From Saccharopolyspora shandongensis (GTDB lineage: Bacteria; Actinomycetota; Actinomycetes; Mycobacteriales; Pseudonocardiaceae), in NCBI RefSeq assembly GCF_900106995.1, contig NZ_FNOK01000007.1, positions 1-64,000 of the forward strand: a stretch of DNA of 64,000 bases. The letters run 5' to 3'. Position 1 is the first letter of the stretch; every line of letters starts with the position of its first letter. Below the pieces are notes generated by a model. It made no database searches. It was not told the DNA's origin and worked only from the letters and a program-made list of their open reading frames with translations. The translations under genes were made by a program, and so were the position numbers. Shown in pieces: positions 41,835 to 50,619 of this stretch.

Positions 41835-42856
41835 TGAAATGGCAGACTGAAGAAATGTTGGAGACCTCGGCACGACTGCTCCGGCTGCTCTCGCTCTTGC
41901 AGCTCCCACGCGACTGGAGCGGTGCAGACCTGGCCGAACGGCTGGAAGTCAGCACGCGGACGGTGCGCAACGACATCGAACGGCTGCGTCAGCTCGGTTA
42001 TCCGGTGCACGCGACCAGAGGGACGACGGGCGGCTACCGACTCGGCGCGGGCGCCAGCCTGCCGCCGCTGCTGCTCGACGACGAGGAAGCCGTCGCGGTC
42101 ACCATCGGCCTGCGTACCGCCGCCGGGGGCGGCATCGCCGGAGTCGAGGAGACCTCGCTGCGGGCCCTCACCAAGCTTGAACAGGTGCTGCCGAATCGGT
42201 TGCGGCGCAGGGTCAATGCGTTGCAGGCATATACCGTCGTAGTTCCGGGGGACGGCACGAGTCCACGTGTCGATGCCGAGACGCTGACCGCGATCGCAGC
42301 CTCTTGCCGTGATCACGAGCGGCTCCGATTCGACTACCGCGACCACAATCATGGCGACAGCAGGCGAGCGGTCGAGCCCTATCGGCTGGTCAACTGGGGA
42401 CGACGGTGGTATCTGGTCGCGTTCGACACCGATCGGTGCGCCTGGCGCACCTTCCGCGTGGATCGCATCACGCCGAAAACCTCGACCGGGCCGCGATTCA
42501 CTCCCCGTGAGCTGCCGCAAGACTTGACCGACCGGGTCACCCGCGGCGTATCCGCCGCCGCCTGGCGATTCCGGGCATCGGTGACCGTGCACGCACCCGC
42601 TGAATTCCTCAGTGCCCGCATTCCTCCGGCCGCGGGTACCGTCGAAGCGATCGACGACACGACCTGCGTGCTCCACACCGGTGCGGACACCCCGGAGGCG
42701 CTGGCGATCAACATCGGACAGCTGGGCATGCACGGTATCGATTTCACCGTCGATGACCCGCCGGAGTTGGTCGAGCTACTTCGCTCGCTGGCCGACCGCT
42801 ATCTGCGTGCCATCGCGGGCGCTACCCGAACCAACACCCCAACGACCGAAGCTTGA
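41834..42856 (+). CDS. WYL-domain (YafY-type) transcriptional regulator
   Basis: A 340-residue regulator with an N-terminal winged helix (LAERLEVSTRTVRNDIERLR, then GTTGGYRLGAG) and a WYL domain (about 145-225; RRAVEPYRLVNWGRRWYLVAFD, partly shown) followed by a WCX domain. ATGs at 41834 and 41855 are possible; the first would place the start inside the operator and give a nearly leaderless transcript. It should control the divergent epoxide hydrolase. Confidence 0.9.
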   Translation: MKWQTEEMLETSARLLRLLSLLQLPRDWSGADLAERLEVSTRTVRNDIERLRQLGYPVHATRGTTGGYRLGAGASLPPLLLDDEEAVAVTIGLRTAAGGGIAGVEETSLRALTKLEQVLPNRLRRRVNALQAYTVVVPGDGTSPRVDAETLTAIAASCRDHERLRFDYRDHNHGDSRRAVEPYRLVNWGRRWYLVAFDTDRCAWRTFRVDRITPKTSTGPRFTPRELPQDLTDRVTRGVSAAAWRFRASVTVHAPAEFLSARIPPAAGTVEAIDDTTCVLHTGADTPEALAINIGQLGMHGIDFTVDDPPELVELLRSLADRYLRAIAGATRTNTPTTEA

Positions 42857-43473
42857 CGGGCTCGATACATCGTCGCTAGGAGACACTGTTGGTCGCGAAC
42901 TCCCGGGCACCCCAGGAGTTTCGCGGCCAACAGGCCATTCGCCTTCGCCAGATCCAACCGCACCCCCGTGCCCTTGGCGCCGTTTTTGCCGTTTACCACC
43001 CGACGGGCTGCATATCCTCGCCAGCATTAATGGCTGGACCTGGCCGCATGACCGGAAACCCCGCCGTGCCAACGGACTCAGGTAGCAACCGGACATAGGT
43101 CCGATGTGCACGACCACGACTTCCGGTGGTCACGCCGGGCGCTGGAGCACGACGGCGCCCGGCTCGCTGAGGCTGCCAGCCTCGGCCAGGCACGGCGTTC
43201 GTCACGAGCGGAGGCACCACGTCTGCTCGGTTTGGCCCTCCAGATGGCGCGCCCTGACCATGCCCTCGTGGGCTTTACCAACCGAGGAGACCCGTTCTGT
43301 TGTTCGTGACAAGGCTCGTGTGGATTCTTGGTTGACGTGTCGCTCGTGGCTTACCTTCCGGTTGTCGTCCATGTGCTTCGTTCAGGTGCGATGTGCTCGG
43401 CATCGGTGATCTGGGCTGGGCGTGCCGGAATTTCCATTGCCGATGTGCGAGAGATACGACCACCCTGGTTGTC
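42857..43473. other. 617-bp spacer with hairpin and possible gene relic
   Basis: Holds the 42886-42933 hairpin and then no convincing gene. An unbroken frame 43106-43309 (+, about 67 codons, HDHDFRWSRRALEHDGARLA) has coding-like codon use but no recognised family and no good ribosome site; I treat it as a possible relic. The promoter of the methyltransferase should lie near its end. Confidence 0.45.
42886..42933 (+). terminator. near-perfect 18-bp hairpin after WYL gene
   Basis: CTGTTGGTCGCGAACTCC (42886-42903) pairs with its near complement ending 42933, with one G-T pair and one bulged base, around an 11-base loop. It begins 30 bases after the WYL stop. Likely a terminator; no T-run follows. 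Confidence 0.65.
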
Positions 43474-44253
43474 GTGACTCCAGACTTGGGCGAGTACTAC
43501 GTTCGTGAGACCAGCGAGGACGCCCGACTGACCCGGTCGGCGCATGGAAAGCTGGAGTTCCTACGCACCCAGGAGCTGGTGCGTCGGGCCGTGACCGGGA
43601 CGCGGATGCGAGTGCTCGATGTCGGTGGCGGGACCGGAGTTCATGCCCGCTGGCTGGCTGCTGAAGGCCACTCGGTGCACGTTGTCGATCCGGTGGCCAG
43701 TCATGTGGAAGCGGCGGCCGCGATCGCGGGTGTCACTGCGGAGCTCGGCGATGCCCGCAACCTGACCTGCCCCGATGACGCCGCGGATGTCGTGCTGCTC
43801 CTCGGTCCGCTCTATCACCTGATCGATCGCGATGACCGTGCGCAAGCGCTGGCCGAAGCCCGGCGTGTGCTCCGCCCAGGAGGCATGCTGTTCGCCGCCG
43901 CCATCAGCCGCTATCTCCCTGTCTTGGAGACCGGGACCACCGGTCGGCTCACTGGACAGATGAGTCCTTCGGTTGAAGCCGTCATCGCGACCGGCCGCTA
44001 TGACGGCCACCTCGGTTTCGTCTCTGCGCACTTCCACACAGCTGATGAACTTCGAGACGAGCTGCACGCCGCTGGAATACAGGACGTTTCGGTGTATGGG
44101 GTGGAGGGTCCCGCATGGCCCGCTCTTGACGTTGCTGGTGTGCAGGAGTTCGACGCACGCTTGGATGCAGCACTTCGATGTGCCCGCATGGTCGAGGAGG
44201 ATCCCCTTCTGATCAACGCCAGCGCTCACTTCCTTGCCATTGCAAGGCTGTAG
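43474..44253 (+). CDS. class I SAM-dependent methyltransferase
   Basis: A 259-residue Rossmann-fold methyltransferase. Motif I is VLDVGGGTGVHARWLA, acidic motif II HVVDP, and motif post-I GDARNLTCPDD; then LLLGPLYHLIDRDDRAQAL and LRPGGMLFAAAIS are typical of UbiE/Methyltransf_11-like enzymes. Substrate unknown. The GTG at 43474 is an estimate: upstream in-frame residues look non-coding and no strong ribosome site is visible. It abuts Tn3 remnants, so it may be part of a mobile accessory segment. Confidence 0.8.
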   Translation: MTPDLGEYYVRETSEDARLTRSAHGKLEFLRTQELVRRAVTGTRMRVLDVGGGTGVHARWLAAEGHSVHVVDPVASHVEAAAAIAGVTAELGDARNLTCPDDAADVVLLLGPLYHLIDRDDRAQALAEARRVLRPGGMLFAAAISRYLPVLETGTTGRLTGQMSPSVEAVIATGRYDGHLGFVSAHFHTADELRDELHAAGIQDVSVYGVEGPAWPALDVAGVQEFDARLDAALRCARMVEEDPLLINASAHFLAIARL

Positions 44254-44259
44254 CTGCCC

Positions 44260-44590
44260 GAGCGCGCAGCGGCCGTGGGCAGTCGTGGTGCCTCTTGCAG
44301 TGATCATTCGTCGTGGACGGGTCGAGGAGTCGTACTTCGAGCTCGGCGATCCGCCGGTCTTGGAAACGCACGTTGGAGCGTGCAGTCCTCAGACGTTCGC
44401 CGAGTGCTTGGTTTTCCTGCGGGTTTGCCGACCAGGCGGCAGAACTCCGCCCGCTGATCCGCCCACTTGTCCTCGGTGAGCAGGTAAGCGGCCGGGTCGG
44501 AGTAGCGGCGCGAACACGTCCCCCGTGCGCAGCCCGTCCCGCAGGGCCAGCAATACGCACAGCTCCCAGTAGTGCTGATAAGCAGTCACA
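44260..44590 (-). pseudogene. Tn3-family transposase internal fragment joined to a coiled-coil remnant
   Basis: On the minus strand, YWELCVLLALRDGLRTGDVF then, after a one-base shift, SRRYSDPAAYLLTEDKWADQ match a central stretch of Tn3-family transposases. At about 44418 this gives way to ENQALGERLRTARSNVRFQD plus RRIAELEVRLL, a coiled-coil resembling proteins of other actinobacterial transposons. Two transposon pieces have thus been joined and then frameshifted. Cannot make a working protein. Confidence 0.7.
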
Positions 44591-44672
44591 TTGCCGTTCG
44601 CCGCCGCGGTTCCGCTTGGCGCGTTGAGTTTCGGGGCGGTTTGCGGGACGCTCAGGAGCCGTCGTCAGATGA

Positions 44673-45305
44673 TCATTTCTTGTCGATCAGTGTGTAGCCG
44701 CCGTTGAGCACCGGCGCGTCGGCTGCGGGGGCCATGCACTTGCGCAGTGGACCGTCCTCGGGCCCGGGGCCCCCGCTCAGCCCGATCCGGCTGGGTCCCG
44801 CGCCATTGCCGGCGACGTAGAAGCTGACGCCCATGCGCTCGTGATTCTTCAGCATTTCTTCCCATGGCCCGCCGGGGGTGGTTTTGGTGAGCGTGCCGGT
44901 GACGGTCGCGGTGGGGCCGCCGGTGGTCAGGCAGTCGACGGTGAGGTCACCCCAGTTGGTGAACCACGTCCCGTCGGGCATCTTGAGGCGGTGGGAGATC
45001 CGGAAGGTTCCCCACGACCGGGTGGGCTTGGATACGCCGTTGGGGTCGAACGTGGCGTGCGCATCGACCGTGACCTGGATGTCGTTGTCGGGTGCCGGGA
45101 AGTACATCCTGGCCCACCCGTTCAGGTGGGAGGTCTTGACGCCGGGCGTGGCCGGGCTCGTACGGGCCGGGCCGTTCGGGATGGATGAGGCTGGGGCGTC
45201 GGCCGCTGCCCAGGAGTCCATGGAGATTGTGTCCGTCAGGGCCGCGGTGAGGCCGACGGCGACGGTCATGCCCAGGACGGACATGCGACGGGTCCGGTTG
45301 ATCAT
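44673..45305 (-). CDS. secreted protein of unknown function (210 aa)
   Basis: A 210-residue exported protein. Signal peptide about residues 1-33 (MSVLGMTVAVGLTAALTDTI), then a single domain with mostly beta character: VKTSHLNGWARMYFPAPDND, TFRISHRLKMPDGTWFTNWG and an end KCMAPAADAPVLNGGYTLID. Two cysteines could pair. I do not recognise the family. It sits between two Tn3 fragments and appears to be cargo carried with or trapped in the broken transposon. Start ATG at 45305 is convincing. Confidence 0.75.
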   Translation of the reverse strand: MINRTRRMSVLGMTVAVGLTAALTDTISMDSWAAADAPASSIPNGPARTSPATPGVKTSHLNGWARMYFPAPDNDIQVTVDAHATFDPNGVSKPTRSWGTFRISHRLKMPDGTWFTNWGDLTVDCLTTGGPTATVTGTLTKTTPGGPWEEMLKNHERMGVSFYVAGNGAGPSRIGLSGGPGPEDGPLRKCMAPAADAPVLNGGYTLIDKK

Positions 45306-45439
45306 GTGTGTGCGCTCCGATCGAGCGGGTAGTGACCTTCGACCTCACCAGCTTGCGAGCCGACGCCCTGGCCGCGCTTCCTCCTCGCGGATGATCACGC
45401 TCCTCCCTGCGAACGAACCGACGGCCCCGACGTCCACCT

Positions 45440-45593
45440 GCACTTGAACGGCCGGTGGCGGTAACCCGAGTCCCGTTGTCCCGGGCCGAGTTAGAGCGGT
45501 TCTCCTTCCTTGACGACGTCGATCGGGGCCTGGTGGAGACCAAGCGTCGGGACCACAACAAACTCGGCTTCAGCTTGCAGCTGGTGACGGCCT
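45440..45593 (+). pseudogene. Tn3-family transposase N-terminal fragment
   Basis: About 50 residues, VPLSRAELERFSFLDDVDRG then KRRDHNKLGFSLQLVT, match the DUF4158 start of Tn3 transposases, then homology stops. It is on the plus strand, whereas the central and C-terminal pieces (44260-44590, 48223-48600) are on the minus strand, showing inversion or independent insertions. Non-functional. Confidence 0.75.
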
Positions 45594-45634
45594 CGAACTG
45601 CCGAAGCTGCGGCCAGGGGTCATGTAGCGCGGGA

Positions 45635-46225
45635 TCAGCTGGTTTGACCTGGTGAGGATGGGGTCGCCTTGGCCAGGCGGCGGTAGATGGTGGGGCGGGT
45701 GACGCCGAACTCGTCGGCGATCTGCTGGACGGTGTGTATGCGCTTGCCGTTCTCGTCTTTCTCGTCGTACATCTGCCGTGCCGGTTCGACTTGCCGGGGG
45801 CCGAGTTTGGCTTTCTGGCCGCCGGTCCGGCCGCGCCCGCGCCGCCGCGAGGCCGTCCATCGTCCGCTCGGACATCAGGGCGTGCTCGAACTCCGCGATC
45901 ACCCCCAAGATTTGGAAGAACATGTGGCCGATGGCGGTGGAGGTGTCGATGCCCTGGTCGAGCACCATCAGGTCCACGCCCTTGTTCTCCAGCGCCTTGG
46001 AGAGCTGGATCAGGTGCTCCACGGAGCGGCCGAGCCGGTCCAGCTTGGTCACCACGATCTGGTCGCCCTCGCGGTTGGCCGACAGCAGCGCTTTGTCCAA
46101 CTCGGGGCGCTTGGCGAGTTTGCCGCCGGCCTTGTCGATGTAGATCGAGTCGCAGCCGGGGTCGCCGTAGCATCGGCGGAGTTTCCGGCGGATTTGCTGA
46201 CTGCTGGTGACCGCATGGGCATGCG
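45635..46225 (-). pseudogene. serine recombinase/resolvase of Tn3 type, frameshifted
   Basis: Resolvase with CYGDPGCDSIYIDKAGGKLA, REGDQIVVTKLDRLGRSVEH, FQILGVIAEFEHALMSERT. At about 45835 the frame shifts: ARARGRTGGQKAK and the helix-turn-helix tail QQIADEFGVTRPTIYRRLAK-like region continue one base over, ending at 45635. The N-terminal segment carrying the nucleophilic Ser (usual Y-x-R-V-S) is not recognisable. The gene is broken at both ends. It originally resolved Tn3 cointegrates. Confidence 0.85.
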
Positions 46226-46295
46226 GGACCGGCCCGAAAGTTCGTCGCTGGTCAGACAAATCCGCCCGATTCTTCTCGGTTGCTACGGCGACCCC
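46158..46295. repeat. inverted repeat of resolvase sequence
   Basis: GGGGTCGCCGTAGCA (46158-46172) is exactly complementary to TGCTACGGCGACCCC (46281-46295). Both lie in resolvase-like coding text: QQIRRKLRRCYGDPG on minus and RQIRPILLGCYGDP on plus. The second is a short inverted copy from a related, not identical, resolvase. This records a recombination event at the transposon end. Confidence 0.7.
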
Positions 46296-46372
46296 ATGAC
46301 ACCGGTCTGATCGTCACCACCAAAGACCTGGACGGACCGCCACTTGGCGCCCTGACGTGGCGGTCGGTGTGC

Positions 46373-47212
46373 CTAGCGGAAACTCGCCACGTTATCGGCT
46401 GCCCAGTCCGCGAAGGTACGTGCTGGGCGGCCGGTCACCTCGGTCACCGTCGGATACACCGGGTCCGGATTGTCCACCGCGTGTGCCCAGTAACCGAGCA
46501 GCATGTCCATCGCAACCTCCGGCATGTACGCGCGGACCGAGTCGCGCCATTGCGCCGCGGTGATCTCCTCGAACCGGATGTCGGTGCCCAGTACCTTGGC
46601 GATCACTCGCACCTGTTCGGCCCTGGTGATCGCCTCCGGCCCGGTCAGCCGGTACTTCGCACCTGCGTGGCCGTCTTCGAGCAGGGCGATGGTCGCCACG
46701 TCCGCGATATCGGCGGAATGGATCACTGACTGTGCACCCGCCGCATAAGGTGCGCGAACGACTCGTTCAGCCTGAATGGAAGGTGCCCAGTCAATCGCGT
46801 TACCGGCGAATGCGCCGGGCCGTAGATGCGTCCATTCGACTCCGGAAGCCTCCACTGCCCGCTCGACCGCGAGGTGATGCTCACCGGCTTCCCTGTTCGT
46901 CGGCAACACGACATTGACCGAGGAATCGGAAGACAGCACCACGATGCGCCGCACGCCCGCCTGTACCGCCACGTCGATGAACTCGTCCAGCCCGTCGAGC
47001 ACCGGAAACAGATACATTCGATCAACACCGGCCAGCGCTGTGTGAACCGTGTCGATTCGGCCGATTTCCCCTTGGTGTACCTCGACTTCCGACGGTAGCG
47101 CGGCCGTCGCCGGATCCCTGGTCAGTGCCCGGACCTGCTGCCTGGCCCGCAGTAGCCCATCGACCACATGACGGCCGACTGTTCCCGTCGCGCCGGTCAC
47201 CAAAATCGCCAC
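46373..47212 (-). CDS. NmrA-like NAD(P)-binding protein
   Basis: A 279-residue atypical short-chain reductase of the NmrA/HSCARG group. The nucleotide-binding motif VTGATGTVGRHVVDGLLR is at residues 5-22; AGVDRMYLFPVL, LSSDSSVN and VEWTHLRPGAFAGNAI are typical family segments. Such proteins bind NAD(P) as sensors or act as quinone or flavin-linked reductases. The GTG at 47212 follows GAGGGAG. It lies between resolvase remnants and a degenerate spacer, so it too may be accessory cargo. Confidence 0.85.
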   Translation of the reverse strand: MAILVTGATGTVGRHVVDGLLRARQQVRALTRDPATAALPSEVEVHQGEIGRIDTVHTALAGVDRMYLFPVLDGLDEFIDVAVQAGVRRIVVLSSDSSVNVVLPTNREAGEHHLAVERAVEASGVEWTHLRPGAFAGNAIDWAPSIQAERVVRAPYAAGAQSVIHSADIADVATIALLEDGHAGAKYRLTGPEAITRAEQVRVIAKVLGTDIRFEEITAAQWRDSVRAYMPEVAMDMLLGYWAHAVDNPDPVYPTVTEVTGRPARTFADWAADNVASFR

Positions 47213-47740
47213 TTCAGCTCCCTCTGGTTGGCTTCCCGAATTGGGAGCGCCGACGCTATACGACTTTTTCCGTCTCCGCACATGGCCATTTTTGACGTAT
47301 TTCTAGATCGGCATTTCCGCGAGCTGTCAAATTCGCTGGTAGCGCTGTAGTTCCCACGGATCGTGAGCACTGCAGTGATCTCAGTGGGGGCTATGTGTAG
47401 CCGTGTTCGTGGTGGGTGAGGACGAGTGCGGCTTGGATGGTGGCGCCGGTTTTGCGGGGACTGCATCGCGAACCCCCGGCAGCGTGACGGTGGCGCGTAC
47501 ACGGCAAGCGTTACAGATCCGTCCTGGGGAAACGCAGGTCTTCGAGTCGTGTAAAGCGAACGTTCGTTACCGGACGCTCAGGCTCAGCAAGGCGCACTGC
47601 CCGCTCATGCCGACGAGCGGATGTATTGGATCAGCGATTGGAGCTTGTGGTTGAACGATGTCCGCTGGTTCTTCTCGAACTCCAGTAGTTTCGGACGATA
47701 TTCATCGCAAGGTATTCGGCTCCGGCACGTCCGCGCGGAC
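47213..47740. other. 528-bp degenerate spacer with coding relics
   Basis: Contains no intact gene. A short minus-strand stretch (47605 to about 47710) reads DEYRPKLLEFEKNQRTSFNH in good codon use and stops at 47605; another near 47410-47460 reads TGATIQAALVLTHHEHGYT. Both look like the tails of larger destroyed genes, perhaps transposases, but are too short to name. Confidence 0.5.
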
Positions 47741-48022
47741 CTACGGTTGGACGCCCAGGTCGGCGAGGATTTCCCGGTACGACATCTCGTGGTGGTTGAC
47801 CTTGATCTCCAGGCTGGCCCGGAGCGTACGCGGGTCGGAGTTGGCGGAGTAGGCGGTACACATCAGTTCCACCACGCAGGGCTCGGTGACGTCCACCCAG
47901 AACTCGTTGCGTGAGAACACAGTCCGCTTGGCTTGCACGACGGGCACGCTCAACTCCATCCGCCACGTGCCCTCCGCATCCTGGGTCAGTTGAAGGTGCT
48001 GGGTGGGCTCGGGCCAGTGCAT
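47741..48022 (-). CDS. hypothetical protein (93 aa), possibly truncated
   Basis: A 93-residue frame from MHWPEPTQHLQLTQ to EMSYREILADLGVQP. It has good codon use, and KRTVFSRNEFWVDVTEPCVV and ASLEIKVNHHEMSYREI look like real protein. I do not recognise it. Readable codons continue upstream of the first Met (VVLGGPPDVN), so the N-terminus may be lost to the neighbouring transposase debris. A relic of a longer gene is as likely as an intact one. Confidence 0.5.
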   Translation of the reverse strand: MHWPEPTQHLQLTQDAEGTWRMELSVPVVQAKRTVFSRNEFWVDVTEPCVVELMCTAYSANSDPRTLRASLEIKVNHHEMSYREILADLGVQP

Positions 48023-48222
48023 GTTGACGTCGGGCGGCCCACCCAGAACAACACGATCAGTAGAAGCTGAACTGTGGTCACGGCGCAGGCCCGCGACGGG
48101 GTGCTTTACCTGCGTGCGGCGGGTGTGGACATTGGCAAAAGATCCGTGGTGGCCTGGTGTCCTCGCTCGACCACAACGCTCAACTACGGGCATGCCCAAT
48201 TCGGCGCTCATCGAACATCTGC

Positions 48223-48600
48223 TCATGCCGCTGGGCGAGCGTTCTCCAGTCCGGCTATGCCGCTCACATCTAGGTCCAGGCGTTTGTCCATGTCCAGCCG
48301 GAACCGTCCGTACGGGGTGATGTGGGTCCAGAACAGGGCGCTGAGGGCTCGGCGGCCCTCGGCCGTGAGCCGCTTCTCCCACACCGGGTCTTCCAAAACC
48401 CGTTGCACCAGAAGGGTGTTGATGAACACGAGGCTGCTCTGCAGGAAGTGGAGCGCGAGCATCGAGACTTCGGCGTTCTCTCGGTCGGCGCTGGTGAGCA
48501 CCCCGTCCTTGCTGTAGAACACGACGTCATTGGCGGAGTTCCAGTTCTCGACCACCTGCAACCCGGTGTAGAGCTCCCTGCGCAACTCCTCGGCCGCCAA
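48223..48600 (-). pseudogene. Tn3-family transposase C-terminal fragment
   Basis: About 125 residues, ELYTGLQVVENWNSANDVVF, SMLALHFLQSSLVFINTLLV and RALSALFWTHITPYGRFRLD, match the catalytic C-terminal end of Tn3 transposases, including the region of the last DDE Glu. The end after LDLDVSGIAG is divergent. The rest of the transposase is missing or lies at 44.3 and 45.4 kb. Borders the TetX-like gene. Confidence 0.8.
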
Positions 48601-48645
48601 GAGCGCTGGCTGGACGACCGGTTTTCTGGTCGTATTCGGTTGCCT

Positions 48646-49755
48646 TCAGCCAGGTTGGAAGAATGCGAGCATTTTCTGGGCGGCGTCCGGTGACATCAGC
48701 AATTCCTGCATGTCCGCGGACATCCGGGCGGCAGCGCTGGTGCGTTCGAACATCTCGCGTTCGTATTCCTTGACGGCGGCGGGAAAGTCGTCCGGGTGCG
48801 CGGCCAGCGCGAGGCCGAGCAGGGCGCCGTCGAGCAGCGCCATGTTGGCGCCCTCTCCCACTGGCGGCATCAGGTGCGCGGCGTCGCCGAGCAGCGTGAC
48901 GCCTGGCGTCGACGGCCAGGTCAGGCCGACCGGGAGAGTGGTGATCGACCGCGGCACGACCGTGTCGTCGCAGGCCGCGATCAGCGCGGTGAACCGTGCG
49001 TCCCAGCCGGGGAGCAGGTCGATCAGCCGCGCCCGGGCGGCGGCTGGGTCGTCGAACGGGATCCCGCTGGTGGCGAGCCAGTCCTCGGCGGTGTCGTAGA
49101 AGCTGAGGCCGATGCGAACGCGGCCGTCGCCGTTGCGCTGCGCTGCCAGGGATTTCCCGTTGCCGAGCACCCAGTAGTTCCCGCGCCCGACCATCGCCGC
49201 GAGGTCGGGGTAGGTGCGGTCGATGTCGGGAATGCCGAGCTCGACGACGTTCTGGCCGATGTGTGCTGGTCGAGCGTCGGTGAGCAGGGCGCGGACCCGG
49301 GACTGCGCGCCGTCCGCGCCGACCAGCAGGTCATACGTCGCACTGCTGCCGTCGGCGAAGTGCAGCAGGCCGTTGTCGGCGGATTTGAACGCGTGCCCCC
49401 AGCGCACCACGTTTTCGGGGAGGGAATCCAGCAGCAGGTTGCGCAGATCGGCGCGGTCGACCTCGGGTCGCTCAAGCGGGGCGTCGTCGGGCGTGTCCTC
49501 CTGGAGCAGCAGGGTGCCGTCCGGCTCGAGAAGACGCATGTCCTGGCCTTCACCACGGGCAATCGCGTGGAACCGGTCGATCAGGCCGGCCTCGTGCAGC
49601 GCCCGCTGGCCGGAGTGGATGTCGAGCATGCCGCCCTGACCGCGCGCGTCGCGCGACGATTCGCGTTCGTACACGACGGCGTCGATGCCGTTCACGTGCA
49701 GCACCCGGGCGAGGGCCAAGCCACCCAAGCCGGCTCCGACGATGGCGATGGTCAT
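48646..49755 (-). CDS. TetX-like FAD-dependent monooxygenase
   Basis: A 369-residue flavoprotein monooxygenase. Motifs: IAIVGAGLGGLALARVL, GQGGMLDIHSGQRALHEAGL, RPEVDRADLRNLLLDSL, DLLVGADGAQSRVRALL and LLGDAAHLMPPVGEGANMAL. The GGxLDIH and EV-R-x-DLR-x-LL patterns are those of TetX-like enzymes, some of which hydroxylate and inactivate tetracyclines; most of this family are of unknown substrate. Divergent TetR at 49822 and a dyad-bearing spacer suggest inducible expression. Drug resistance is not demonstrated. Confidence 0.88.
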   Translation of the reverse strand: MTIAIVGAGLGGLALARVLHVNGIDAVVYERESSRDARGQGGMLDIHSGQRALHEAGLIDRFHAIARGEGQDMRLLEPDGTLLLQEDTPDDAPLERPEVDRADLRNLLLDSLPENVVRWGHAFKSADNGLLHFADGSSATYDLLVGADGAQSRVRALLTDARPAHIGQNVVELGIPDIDRTYPDLAAMVGRGNYWVLGNGKSLAAQRNGDGRVRIGLSFYDTAEDWLATSGIPFDDPAAARARLIDLLPGWDARFTALIAACDDTVVPRSITTLPVGLTWPSTPGVTLLGDAAHLMPPVGEGANMALLDGALLGLALAAHPDDFPAAVKEYEREMFERTSAAARMSADMQELLMSPDAAQKMLAFFQPG

Positions 49756-49773
49756 GGTTGTCCTCGATTCGCC

Positions 49774-49794
49774 GTATCAGTCAATACACCGTAT
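49774..49794. promoter_or_regulatory. overlapping dyads between TetX-like and TetR genes
   Basis: GTATCAGTCAATAC (49774-49787) and ATACACCGTAT (49784-49794) overlap by four bases. TTGACT on the minus strand lies inside and may be a -35 element. TetR binding here would block the flavoprotein promoter and the regulator's own. Confidence 0.65.
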
Positions 49795-49821
49795 CACTCC
49801 CAACGCTGTATTCTCGTCGGC

Positions 49822-50505
49822 ATGTTGGTGTGGGAGCGGCCGGAGCCGCCGGATCGACCGGTGCCGGCCCCGCTGAGCCGGGAGCGGATCGTCCAAGCGG
49901 CGATCCAACTCGCCGATGCGGACGGCCTGGACGCGGTGTCGCTGCGCAAGGTCGCCGCGGCGCTGGATGTCGGGCCGATGCGGCTGTACGGCTACATCGC
50001 CACCAAGGAGGAGTTGCTCGACCTGATGGTCGATGCGGTCCACGCCGAGATCCGGCCGGCCGGAGATGGTTGGCGAGAGGTGCTGCGTTCCCTTGCCGAA
50101 GCCACCCGGCAGGCCGCCCACCAGCACGAATGGCTCGCCGACCTGATCGGTGGGCGGCCCCAGCTCGGGCCGAACACGCTGGCCAGCGGAGAGGCCGTGC
50201 TGGCCGCGATGGGCGGTGTCGACCTGGACACTGTCGTGCCGGCGGTCGCCGCGGTCAATGCGTACGTGATCGGCGCGGTACGCCGGGAGATCACCGAGCG
50301 GCGCGCCGAGCGGCTCTCCGGGATGGACCAGAAGCAGTGGCAGGCCACCTTCGGGCCTTATCTGCAGCGGACCTTCGCCACCGGCCGATTTCCCGCACTG
50401 GCCACGGTCGTGCACGATGGCCCCCACCTGGACGCCGACCAGACCTTCTGGACCGGCCTCGATTTCCTCCTCGACGGCATCGAAGCCCGCATCTCAAGCC
50501 CATGA
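49822..50505 (+). CDS. TetR-family regulator (TetR_C_1-type)
   Basis: A 227-residue TetR protein. HTH region IVQAAIQLADADGLDAVSLR, then VAAALDVGPMRLYGYIATKE is typical of the TetR-class C-terminal domain subgroup that binds planar polyketides. The ATG at 49822 begins MLVWERPEPP. It faces the TetX-like gene; the pair is likely an inducible detoxification unit. The DNA between them holds the operator. Confidence 0.9.
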   Translation: MLVWERPEPPDRPVPAPLSRERIVQAAIQLADADGLDAVSLRKVAAALDVGPMRLYGYIATKEELLDLMVDAVHAEIRPAGDGWREVLRSLAEATRQAAHQHEWLADLIGGRPQLGPNTLASGEAVLAAMGGVDLDTVVPAVAAVNAYVIGAVRREITERRAERLSGMDQKQWQATFGPYLQRTFATGRFPALATVVHDGPHLDADQTFWTGLDFLLDGIEARISSP

Positions 50506-50619
50506 GACAACCCGCAGGCTGAGATGACTGGCTGCAAGAGGCTTTGCCGTGGCGGACGTTTCGCCGGCAGATGCGGCCGCCGGGATGTCGGATCCCTTGC
50601 GTCGCCCCGGACACCTGCG

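Noticed and set aside
43106..43309. 67-codon plus-strand frame
   Set aside because: Codon use is plausible but there is no family, start signal or conserved neighbour; mentioned only within the spacer entry.
33655..43473. A natural-product biosynthetic cluster
   Set aside because: P450, flavoprotein and methyltransferase genes are present, but no core synthase (PKS, NRPS, terpene or RiPP); looks like scattered detoxification genes.
48074..48170. IS110-type transposase start (AGVDIGKRSVVA) on the plus strand
   Set aside because: Only about 25 residues with weak similarity; too short to support an element.
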